A stretch of DNA of 64,000 bases from Schizochytrium sp. CCTCC M209059 (taxonomy: Eukaryota; Sar; Bigyra; Thraustochytrida; Thraustochytriidae): NCBI GenBank assembly GCA_000818945.1, contig KN805373.1:1017785-1081784 (forward strand), given 5' to 3'. The notes under the pieces are model-generated. The model was given only the letters and a program-made list of their open reading frames with translations, did no database searches and had not been told where the DNA came from. This document shows, piece by piece, positions 10,278 through 19,127 of this stretch. The first letter of the stretch is position 1; each line of letters opens with the position of its first letter. A program made the position numbers and the translations under genes.

Positions 10278-11624
10278 TCACTCGCCCCAACTAGAAAGCG
10301 AAGAGCTCGACATGGATCCGTCGCTGCTTACGCGAAACGCGCCGATGCTGCTGTCATGAGCGCCTTCCAGTGATTGGGGTTGAGCAAGCCCGCTCACGAG
10401 GCTTGGCAAAGGTGGGCTTTCGAAGAGTACATCTTGTGCAGCAGCGTGCGCCGTCGTACGACGCGACGGATCGAATTTGAGCATACCGCCGACCAAGGCT
10501 AAAGTCTGTTGCTTGGCTATGGCTTCGTCCGCTGTTGAGCCAAATGCCAAGTCCTCACGAATGAAAAGGACTGAAGCCAGCCCCTTTGCAGATGCAATTT
10601 GAAACGGAAAAAAAAAAGGCATGGAGCGCATCGTTGGCCATTCGCTCTCCGTCGGCGTACCGATGACTGCAAATATTTTAGAGAGCTGGTCGATGTCAGA
10701 GCGCCCGTCGAAAAGTACCTCGCGACGCAGCATCTCGCCAATCACACATGCCGCAGCCCAGACGTCAATTTGTGTGTCATAAGGGTCCAGACCAAAAATA
10801 AGCTCTGGTGATCGGTAGTTTTGCGTCACTACCTGACGAGTGAGCTTTCCGGGCTCTGTTTGGACTTCGCGAGCACTGCCAAAATCGCAAAGCTTAATGT
10901 GCCCATCATTTCCTACAAGGATATTGTTGGGTTTCACGTCGCGGTGGAGAATGCCTCGCTCATGGCAGTGCGCGAGGCCGCGCAGCAAGCCTTGCGCATA
11001 GGTTTTGACATCTGCGAGCGTCAGTTGAACTGAGCGATCCGCGAGAACGGCCTCGAGATCCCATTTACAGAGTGGAAGCACGAGATGCGTACGGCCTTGT
11101 TTGTCAAAGACGCCTAACAACTTGAGAATGTTGGGGTGGTCCATGCGTCGCAGGGTTTCCACTTCGCGTTGGGTCAATGTTTTGGCGCTGTGACCGGGCC
11201 CGCGCCCATCATCCTGCCGGATTCTCTTGATTGCCACCTTTTGAGGCTCGCATTTTTTCGTATCATTCGTGCTCTCCTTCACTGTCTCGGCCTGATGGCC
11301 GCCGTCGTTCTCCTTTTGCTTTTTCGTGCCACGAGGGCTCTCCGTAGCCCCTGCTTGGTCATAATTCGCGCTCACCGCCACAGCAGCAGCACTAGCGGCA
11401 GCAGCCGTAGCATAAGCAGTAGCAATAGCAGCCCCAGCGCCGGCCCTAGCTGTTCCTGACGCCACGCGTGACGCTGACGATAACTCCTCCGTGTCGTCGT
11501 CGATCGCGACGGCCTCGAACACCTGCGCAAAGGTTCCCTGGCCAATTCTACGCAGCAACTTAAAATCCGGCAGCACGGCCTCGCTACCGCCTTCAGCCTT
11601 GCATTTACGGTCGCCCTCCTGCAT
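10278..11624 (-). CDS. CDK-like Ser/Thr protein kinase, closest to CDK7 type
   Basis: This 448-residue protein has a complete kinase domain. The Gly loop is IGQGTFAQVF (27-36), the ATP-binding lysine is in VAIK (Lys133), the catalytic loop is HRDVKPNN (227-234), DFG is at 247-249, and the activation segment reads VVTQNYRSPELIFG. HRDxKPNN together with VVTxxYRxPEL is typical of CDK7/Kin28, the CDK-activating and TFIIH kinase, so that is the favoured call. CDK20-like kinases remain possible. The helix that is PSTAIRE in cell-cycle CDKs reads differently here. About 87 residues of Ala/Gly-rich then polar sequence (41-127) are inserted between the Gly loop and VAIK, which is unusual. Regulation by a cyclin partner and T-loop phosphorylation (Thr267 region) is inferred from the family. 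Confidence 0.88.
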   Translation of the reverse strand: MQEGDRKCKAEGGSEAVLPDFKLLRRIGQGTFAQVFEAVAIDDDTEELSSASRVASGTARAGAGAAIATAYATAAAASAAAVAVSANYDQAGATESPRGTKKQKENDGGHQAETVKESTNDTKKCEPQKVAIKRIRQDDGRGPGHSAKTLTQREVETLRRMDHPNILKLLGVFDKQGRTHLVLPLCKWDLEAVLADRSVQLTLADVKTYAQGLLRGLAHCHERGILHRDVKPNNILVGNDGHIKLCDFGSAREVQTEPGKLTRQVVTQNYRSPELIFGLDPYDTQIDVWAAACVIGEMLRREVLFDGRSDIDQLSKIFAVIGTPTESEWPTMRSMPFFFPFQIASAKGLASVLFIREDLAFGSTADEAIAKQQTLALVGGMLKFDPSRRTTAHAAAQDVLFESPPLPSLVSGLAQPQSLEGAHDSSIGAFRVSSDGSMSSSSLSSWGE

Positions 11625-14226
11625 CCTCTACTCCGCCGCGCTGCCTGCCTGCCGGCCGAGAGCACCGCACAATCCCCCGCGATCCGCGTCCGCTTTGCGT
11701 GCTTCGATCGATCGATCGATCAATCGATACCCCGAAAAGCGTTGCGCAGAACTACGTCGCGACTGCGGGTAACTAGTTATAAAACTACGGGGTGTGTGCG
11801 CGCACGTGCCGGGTCGGTCACGCAGCGGTATCCTGGCGCAGAATCGGGACCCGGCGAGGCGAAGCGAGGCGAGGAAGGCTCTCAATTGACACGACACGAC
11901 ACGACACGGCACGGACCCGAGCCCGAGGACGCGGCGCCCTTCTGCGAAGACGCCGACATCGGCGGGCGGGCCGAAGTGGATCCGTCGGGGCGGCTTTCCT
12001 GCTGCAGCTGCACTGCTTTACTTTGCGTGGGCTCGGGAGACCTGGGGCGGCGGCGGCTGCCGGCCGGCCTCGTCCGATCCCGCGGGGGACCTTTTTTTAC
12101 AAATGTCGATCCACCGGTCGATCGGTCTGCCTGTTGAAAGCGAATACAAGCTGCTCGCTGCACGAGGCACGCTCGCCCGCTGCAGCCGACGCTGTAGGTC
12201 TCGGGCTTGCGCGCGTCCTCGCCCTCGGGCCCCGGCCTCGCGTCGCGACGTCGCGCGGGGTTTGTGCGCCAGCAGAACTGCTTTGCTGGGAGGCTTCGAA
12301 TTCAAATTCAAATCCACATCCACCAAATCCCGAATCCCCGAATACCGGCGCGCGTAGTACTTCGCTTGCTCGCTCGCCCGCGCACGCACGCGAGCTCTGC
12401 GATCGTCAGTCTGTCTGTCGGTCGATCGGTCGGTCGGTCTGTCGGTCGGTCGCACGCCGTCGTCAGTCGCCCCTTCCGCCACCAGCGAGCAGCTCGCAGA
12501 TCCCGAAGGCGCCTGCCTGCCTGCCTGCCTACCTGCCTGCCTGTTTGCCTGCTTGTTTGCCTGCTCGGTTTGAAGTCGCCGCTGCTGCATCCATCGGGCG
12601 TAGCGCAGAGGTCGCTCTCAGAAAAAAGAGCTGTTTATCATTGCATTCCCCTCCATTCTATCATATTATTCCATTGCACTCTATTCCGCTGCAAGGCATT
12701 GCATTGCATTCGACCAAACCGTGCGGTGCACCCAAAACGCGATCCTCCTGTGTCCCATCCCATCGATCAAACGCCGCCAACCTCGACCGCGGCCGCAACC
12801 TCGAACTCGACCTCGCATCCGCCGGGACACGAAGTACCGCTGCTACCTCGCGCCGCTTTCAGCCGGCAGACACGGAAGGTATCTCCTGCGCGACGAGCGA
12901 AGCGCAAGCGCGCAAGCAGGCGCGCGACAGCCGAGTGAGCCAAGGTAAAAGATCCCGCGCCGCGGATCCCGATCCAATCTGGTCGACCGCGCCGCAGCCG
13001 CGCCCGGTCGCTGCACATCGCCGCATCCCTCGCTCACTCCACACGAGCAGACCAAGCCCGACCAGACCGGACCAGGCCAGACTGGGCTGAGCCAGATCAA
13101 CACGGGCAGCGTGGATCCGTAATCGTTGTCCTTGCAGCAGCAGGTGCAGCCGCCGCTGCAAAAGCTGCGACGACAAGAAACGCAACCCGTCCCAACCGTG
13201 CCTGCCCGCCTGGTCCAGGTCGACGTCTCTCGCCGTGTGCCGGGTGAGCATCAGAGAGAGCGCGCGCGGGAGAGGGCGTGGCCGACGCGCCCGACTTGGA
13301 GCCGCAGCGAGGTCGAGGAAGAGCTGAGCGAGCACAAAACCCCGTACAACTCACGAACGAACGTCGAGTCGAGCCCAGCGCAGCCGAGCGCAGCCGTCGG
13401 CCGTCACGGCGTGGCGAAGGCCCTTCAGTGCGGAATTTGACGGCGTCGCATTGCGGTTGCATGCTGCCGCAGCCTACAGCGGCGGCGTGACAAGTGCAGC
13501 CATTGAGCAGCAGCACCCCAGCTAGCGAGCTCGCTGGGAAGCTTGCGCCCGTTCAGGGCGTTCGGACCTGGGCTTACAACCCGGACTTGGACTCGAACTC
13601 GGGCTCGACAGAGGGAGGGGGGGGGGCGGACGGGCGTGGTAGCGGTAGCTACCGTATCGCAACTCACGCCGGGAGGCCTTCGGCACCGGTCTGCAGAGAC
13701 AGATTGGCGGTGGCGGCGGCGGCAGCAGCGACGGCGACGGCGGCGGCGACGACGGTGGTGGAGGAGGTGTTTTCGTGTCTGCAAGGCTGGATGGGCTGGG
13801 CCGAAATCAAGGAAAGTGAAGAGAGGGCTCGTGCACGAGGCCTGGTGCTTGGCTCGAATTCCATCAGATTACACAACCGTATCCGCGCGAGGCTTCAAAG
13901 AACCCACACGGTGCGGCGCTGACCAAAGCAAGTCACAGACATCACCAGCAGCAGTGGTAGCAACAGCAGCGGAAGAGAGAAAGAGAGAGAGAAGTGGGTA
14001 GGTGAAGATCAGCGAAGCAAGCCTATATCAAGGGAAGCGAAACGCGCCGCAGTGGAGCCGGGGAGGAGGCCCGAGGCGGTCACGTGCATGCATTCGAGGA
14101 AACAGTATTGTGGCGGCAGAGAACTTTGTACAGTCAGTCTCATAAAAGCTGCGGCGGCGATAGAGCGTCTCGTCGGCAGCAGGACCAAGCAACCAAGGAT
14201 AAATTTCTTTCAGTGGTCCCCGGGAT
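11625..14226. promoter_or_regulatory. Long divergent spacer, CDK-like kinase / 871-aa protein
   Basis: This 2.6-kb GC-rich spacer lies between divergent genes. It contains a CGAT palindromic run (11705-11729), a GGTC/TCGG-type run near 12418-12452, CCTG-type repeats (12511-12562) and a CCATT-type AT-richer patch near 12640-12710. ORFs of up to 432 codons exist but are low-complexity, Arg/Ser/Ala-rich and overlap in several frames, so I treat them as GC-driven noise. A pyrimidine-rich AG at about 14200-14211, just before the downstream ATG, could be a 3' splice site of an upstream 5' UTR exon. Confidence 0.5.
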
Positions 14227-16842
14227 ATGTACTATGGTCCAGACCCGGACGCCGAAGATAGCGGCGACTCCGACGATGGCGAGAACGCGAATGGCAAAAT
14301 AAAAATTGTGGTTGCGCGCGAAAGCCGCGTACAGTCCAAGCATCCCGAACCCGCATCCCCGGTGAAAATGGAAGCAGACTCACGCTTTCCGCGACACGAG
14401 GATGCCGGCATTGGGCCCGGGATAGATTTCAATTTCGGGTTCGGCAGTCAAAACAGCATCACACCGACGCGACACGGCGAGGGCGACCACGACTCAAGCC
14501 TGCTGAGACATTTGCAAATGAAATTTATTCCCGATCACTTTCGACAGCGATATCAGCGAAACAATAAACGCGGCGGACTCAAGAATCTTCGGTGTTTTCC
14601 TCTTTGCTCTGCAGGCCACAAGGAGCGCGGATTCTGCGGCAGACCCATCATGCTAAGCGTAAAGGATCCAGATTCTTCACCAGTGTTGTACGCGCGCAAA
14701 ACAGATCCGCATGATGACTCAAAGTCACTCTTACAATCTCGGTCCATCGTTTGCTGGGCTCAGTTCCTTCCCGTGAACGAAGACTTACGACTGCGTGTGG
14801 GGACACGCGTTCCACTAAGCTCTGCGCTTGCTCTCGAACGTTCTCGTCAGCACCCGCTCCGTCCATGGATGCGCGGCAAACGATTGCGCAACGCCGATGT
14901 CGCAGGTCAACTTGTGATGGACGGAATTCAAGTAGACCCTTCAGCGCTCGACGCGCATGCATATTTTGGGTTCAACATGGAAACAAAGGGCTGGCACTAT
15001 GGATGGGCCTCAAACAAGCACAGCTGCAACGCTGAGCACAGCGTCCGCGTTTTTCTTTTCCGATTAGTTCAAGAAGAAGTGGCATCGGCTCCAGGTCTCA
15101 ACATGGAAAGTGTTCATGCGCTCCAGCAACAGCTCTATTCCATTAGCTCACCTTCGTTGGGCGCATCGAGACGTTCGCGTCTTGCTGCGCCCAAGCTTGA
15201 GACCATCAAGCTTCCGCCTCCCGTGACTTCTGGATCCTCCCCTGAACCTCGCGGAGAGAACCCGGCGCCGGCGATTATACACGAGCCTCCACAAAATTCA
15301 AAGACCGATGAGGCATTGGCGCGCGAAACCCCAGAGAGCGCATCGACATCTCGCGAGAAAGGCCAGCGCGCTCGGCCGACAACAGCCTCGAGCAGCAGCC
15401 TCTCAGAGACAATGTTGGAGGAATTAGGATTACCTCTGGACCGCGATCCGTCCAAGGTTATCCTACAATGTGTAGCGATCGCCCAATCTCCTCAATTCCA
15501 GCTCTTTTGTCGAAGACGCAGACGGTACTCGCTGGATCCAAATTCACCCATGGTACCGCAGACTCCAGGCTCGCCAAAGGAGACTAAGTTGAGACTCGGC
15601 GCCGATTCGCGTCCCGCTGCAGGCTCCGCGGGCAATGGGACAAATCATGTGGGACTCCCAAGAGAAATTCCCAAGCGCGAAATGGCCACCGCGCCTCGGG
15701 TTTCTGCTCCGTCACCGCCACGACAGTCTCCTCCTCCTCCTCCTACCTTTTCATCCTCATCGTCATCCTCTTCATCTTCATCATCCTTGGCGAATTTGAC
15801 AAGCTCGACACAAGAAGATACAGGAAATGGGGGAAGCTTTGCAAGTTTGCGCTCTCAAATGGGTCTTTATCCACGTCCAGAGCTCGAAGATCTTCGATCT
15901 CGCGTGGGCAAGCAAATTGAAAAGCAGATTGAAGAACTCCGGGCCTTGCATCAGTATGTCTTGCAGCAACGCACGGAAGTCAGGCCATCAGCGTGTGATC
16001 GCACCGACTTGCTCAACGCTGAGGCAAGAGACAATGCAGCACACCCTCTTTGGAATCAGCTACGCAAGCTGAGCGAGGAGCAATTGCGACTCGTTCTCGC
16101 GCAAAGCATACTAGGTGCCCCCACGCTTCGAGGGATGTTACCACAAGATTATTCAGACGCAAATGATGAGCCGCGGAGTGAGCGAAACATCCAGCAAAAC
16201 GCAAGTGTGCAGGAAGCAAGTCCGGCAACGGGTATGAAAAGGAAGCGCGATGAGCAGGACAAAGACAAGAAGGAGAGCACTCGAAGCCCTGAATTTGCTA
16301 CCATGTCATCATCATCGGAAAGCTCTACTACGCCGATATCTTCTGCGTTGGCGATGGTCTCGACCATAGCACCTGGGGCGCATGTCCCTCTTCCGCAACT
16401 TCCAGCACATTTCCTACATCTGGCCGCTGCAGTCGAAGAAACTCGCGTTGGACAGGCTTTTTCTCGAAATATAGGCTCCTCATCGGATCCTGGTAATCAA
16501 CTCGCGTCACGGGAAGGTGTCAATTATGCAGAAAACAAAAGAATTGACAAGAGATTCAATTCGAGAGCTACAGCAACAGAGCAGAGAGGGAATGGACTTT
16601 CAAAGTCTTTTATGCCTTTCAGTGCCGAAGTGCAGAGAAGCGGAGCCTCTGAAGGACTCTCGCGCCTGTTGTCGACCGTGGCACAGCGTGATCGAGAAGA
16701 ACCGCCGCCGCCACCTTCAATGCCTTCTGCTGCGCAGCGAGACCACGATCAAGGAATGCGACAGCCGCACAACGGCGGGCAAAACGGCGACGAGGATGCT
16801 GTTGGTCTTTTGCTTCAAATGAGCAGTAAACGGCGCGAGTGA
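14227..16842 (+). CDS. Unrecognised 871-aa protein with Cys/His modules
   Basis: I do not recognise a family. The protein starts with an acidic Asp/Ser/Gly stretch. A conserved-looking globular part spans about residues 95-290. It contains CFPLCSAGHKERGFCGRP (a C-x3-C-x3-H-x5-C pattern near residues 122-140) and, later, GWHYGWASNKHSCNAEHSV, which could be zinc-binding or a disulphide-free fold. After that comes a long Ser/Pro/Glu-rich region with a Ser run of about 13 (near base 15760), a short predicted coiled coil (RSRVGKQIEKQIEELRALH) and a Lys/Arg/Asp patch (GMKRKRDEQDKDKKE) that could be a nuclear signal. The composition suggests a nuclear regulatory protein, which is inference. The first ATG is used, but an upstream exon cannot be excluded because a plausible 3' splice site lies just before it. 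Confidence 0.7.
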   Translation: MYYGPDPDAEDSGDSDDGENANGKIKIVVARESRVQSKHPEPASPVKMEADSRFPRHEDAGIGPGIDFNFGFGSQNSITPTRHGEGDHDSSLLRHLQMKFIPDHFRQRYQRNNKRGGLKNLRCFPLCSAGHKERGFCGRPIMLSVKDPDSSPVLYARKTDPHDDSKSLLQSRSIVCWAQFLPVNEDLRLRVGTRVPLSSALALERSRQHPLRPWMRGKRLRNADVAGQLVMDGIQVDPSALDAHAYFGFNMETKGWHYGWASNKHSCNAEHSVRVFLFRLVQEEVASAPGLNMESVHALQQQLYSISSPSLGASRRSRLAAPKLETIKLPPPVTSGSSPEPRGENPAPAIIHEPPQNSKTDEALARETPESASTSREKGQRARPTTASSSSLSETMLEELGLPLDRDPSKVILQCVAIAQSPQFQLFCRRRRRYSLDPNSPMVPQTPGSPKETKLRLGADSRPAAGSAGNGTNHVGLPREIPKREMATAPRVSAPSPPRQSPPPPPTFSSSSSSSSSSSSLANLTSSTQEDTGNGGSFASLRSQMGLYPRPELEDLRSRVGKQIEKQIEELRALHQYVLQQRTEVRPSACDRTDLLNAEARDNAAHPLWNQLRKLSEEQLRLVLAQSILGAPTLRGMLPQDYSDANDEPRSERNIQQNASVQEASPATGMKRKRDEQDKDKKESTRSPEFATMSSSSESSTTPISSALAMVSTIAPGAHVPLPQLPAHFLHLAAAVEETRVGQAFSRNIGSSSDPGNQLASREGVNYAENKRIDKRFNSRATATEQRGNGLSKSFMPFSAEVQRSGASEGLSRLLSTVAQRDREEPPPPPSMPSAAQRDHDQGMRQPHNGGQNGDEDAVGLLLQMSSKRRE

Positions 16843-16983
16843 GTATAAGCCTACTCATGTCTTTCTTCCTCTCCTTCCAGTTCTTCAAATTTTAATAGAG
16901 ATAAGGGGTTGTGGAAAAATTATTTTCAAGACATGGCTTTGACAGTTTACAATTGACAGATGCAGAAGTCTGCAGTGTAGACG

Positions 16984-18547
16984 CTAGACTTGAGCGACCG
17001 TAGAGATTTGCGTGAGCTCAATTACCTTTCCTGACTCGTTCCCGTGCTCCTCGACCTCTTCCGCAGTGGTGTCAGTCGTGTGATGGCTAGTGTCTCGAAG
17101 AGCGGGCACAGACCTCCAGACCACATATTCTTGCTCCGTTGGCTTTCGTAGTGTAACAAAGAAAAGTCCAGCAGAGAGAAGACAAACAAATGATGCAATG
17201 ACCATGCCATAAAAAGCAGGCCCAAATGACATCGGCGGCTGCTTGATGGCGATGACACCTTCAACTTCGGTGGCATCATGAATGTACCGAATTGGCAAAA
17301 AGCCAACTCCGGCTCGCAGATCCTTGTACCAAGGAAAAGCAGCAGCAATCGACAAAGAGCTGAGAGCGAGCGCCGACCCAACTAAAGAAAAGGATCCAGC
17401 CGTGCGCGCGGCCCACCGACCCGAGGTGGGTGTTGCGCAGGAGACACACGAAGAAAGAAGCGTAGCAAGGACAGCAAAAGTTGAGCACACTTGCAGCGCG
17501 ATAAGGGCAGAAGGAGTCGAGAGCTCTCCATCGACTTGGGAACAAAAACCATATTTGCCCCCCCAGTCATCGTACATGGATCCTGAAGTGTACGCGCCAA
17601 ATATTGTGGTTGTCTCATTGCTGCAGACGCCCTCCATCACTGGCATTGCCGTCCAGTACGTCCATTGACGGACAAACGATCGGTTTAGTGAGAAAGAGCC
17701 TGTCAATGTTTGCGAGGTCGCTGTGTAACCCCCCGTGCTCGTCGTAACATCTCCAAAAAGGTACGAGTCAGAACCTGTGTTCCACACCCAAAAGGGGGTG
17801 ATTGTAGCTGCGCGCGCGAAAAGTAAATTCAATTGAGGTTTCAATAACCCACACAAAGAACAAGGTAAACAACGGATTGGTTAGTCAGCGTCGAACAAGA
17901 AGACCAAACATTCGATTTGATCAAAGGCTGTCAGCGCAGGGGAGAAAAACAAGTCACGTACCGAAAAGGACCACAAGGAAAGAAAAGAGGCTGCAGCAGC
18001 CTGCGCAGCACAACGCAGGAGCACTGTCGCGACCATCAAGAAGCCATGCGTCCAGCTCTGCGTCGTCGATGGCTTCTTGCGCGTTAGCCAAAAGAGGAGA
18101 TCGATCAGGCTGAAAATGTGGCGGTAATGCCGTGTCGATGGGCTTTGGTTCCTGATAAAGTGTGCTTGTGACCGCAGCCGCAAATTCGTCATTGCTGGGC
18201 GCTCTTGCGCCGCTCGATTCGTTTTCGTCGCTCTCGGTTTCATCCTGCATCTGCAATCTGTCCAGCGTCATGAGGTTACGTCTTTGGTCTGGGACACCTG
18301 CACGATTGTACCTCGTCTGTGCAAATTCTGAGTTCTTGTTGTTGTTGTTGTTGTCGTCGTCGTCATCGTTAAGGTCAAAACGATTGCCGTTGTCATCATC
18401 GCCGCCATCATCGTCGTCGTCGCCGTCACCGTCGTTTCTGCCGTCGCCACCCGCGGCACGCTCCTCACTCGAGTGCTCGCTGCCCTCAGACGGTGGCGGT
18501 GCTGTGAACCCGTCGAGGTCGCCTTCGTACGTCTGCTCGAGGCGCAC
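16984..18547 (-). CDS. Four-transmembrane protein, two exons
   Basis: Two minus-strand ORFs join through a GT-AG intron. Exon 1 is 18547-17962 and exon 2 is 17807-16984. The donor is GTACGTGAC, the acceptor is GCGCGCAG, and both are phase 1, so the join stays open and gives 469 residues. The N-terminal part of about 170 residues is acidic and disordered, with Asp and Asn runs. The splice junction falls inside the first membrane helix (SLFSFLVVLF then ATITPFWVW), which supports the join. Three further helices follow, starting near the motifs SALIALQVCST, AGSFSLVGSALAL and AFYGMVIASFVCL, and then a polar tail. The first external loop holds two cysteines, giving a topology like claudin/PMP22-type tetraspan proteins, but I cannot assign a family. 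Without splicing the exon 2 ORF would start mid-helix at a spurious Met. Confidence 0.75.
17808..17961 (-). other. Spliceosomal intron (154 nt) in the four-TM gene
   Basis: The donor GTACGTGAC begins at 17961 and the acceptor CAG ends at 17808 on the minus strand. The phase matches on both sides and the flanking residues form one continuous hydrophobic helix. Confidence 0.75.
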
Positions 18548-19127
18548 AAGCGTCTCGCTGGGTCGCCCGACCCCGACCCCGCTCGGAGGTCGAGGTGATG
18601 ATGATGATGAGATGATGCTGCCCTTCGACCTTCTTCCCGCCCCGGCCTCGCCCTCGGTCTCGCCAGCCGCTCCTCCTTCTCCGCCGCCGCCGCCGCGCGC
18701 TCGTGCGGCGGCGCAGCCTGGCTTATAAGCCTGGCTTCCTCGGCGGCGTATACCGCGTCTGCTCGCACGCAGCCCGCGGCCATGCCGACTTCAATCGCTC
18801 TCGCGCTCCACAAAGCAAAGCAAGCCGAAGTCCAACTTCAATCTCGCGACCTGGAGCCCAGAACCGCAACGAGCGAGCGAGCGAGCTCTCGTCGACACCT
18901 GCGGCGCTGCAGCAGCGCTGCTCTGCTCTCCCCTTTGCCGCACTTTCGTTGATCGACCTCGACCTCGACCTCGACCTCGACCTCGACCTCGTCGTACTCG
19001 TCCTCCTCGGTGTCGTTGTCGTCGTCGACGCGCACCAAGACCTCGCTCGCCGGCGTGTATATCGGTTTGGGGAGGGAGGCTACGTGAGGACACGGCCGCG
19101 GCCTCGGAGGCTCGCGCCTGCGCGGTC
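18548..19127. promoter_or_regulatory. Divergent spacer, four-TM protein / ABC transporter
   Basis: This 580-bp GC-rich spacer contains an ATGATG run near 18596-18610 and a hexanucleotide (CGACCT)n tract at about 18954-18989. I see no gene in it. Confidence 0.5.
18954..18989. repeat. (CGACCT)n hexanucleotide repeat
   Basis: About six tandem units lie 140-170 bp upstream of the ABC transporter start. Confidence 0.9.

Noticed and set aside
11792..13090. 432-codon plus-strand ORF in the CDK-kinase spacer
   Set aside because: Arg/Ser/Cys-rich low complexity with other long ORFs overlapping in several frames. It contains translated tetranucleotide repeats and no domain.
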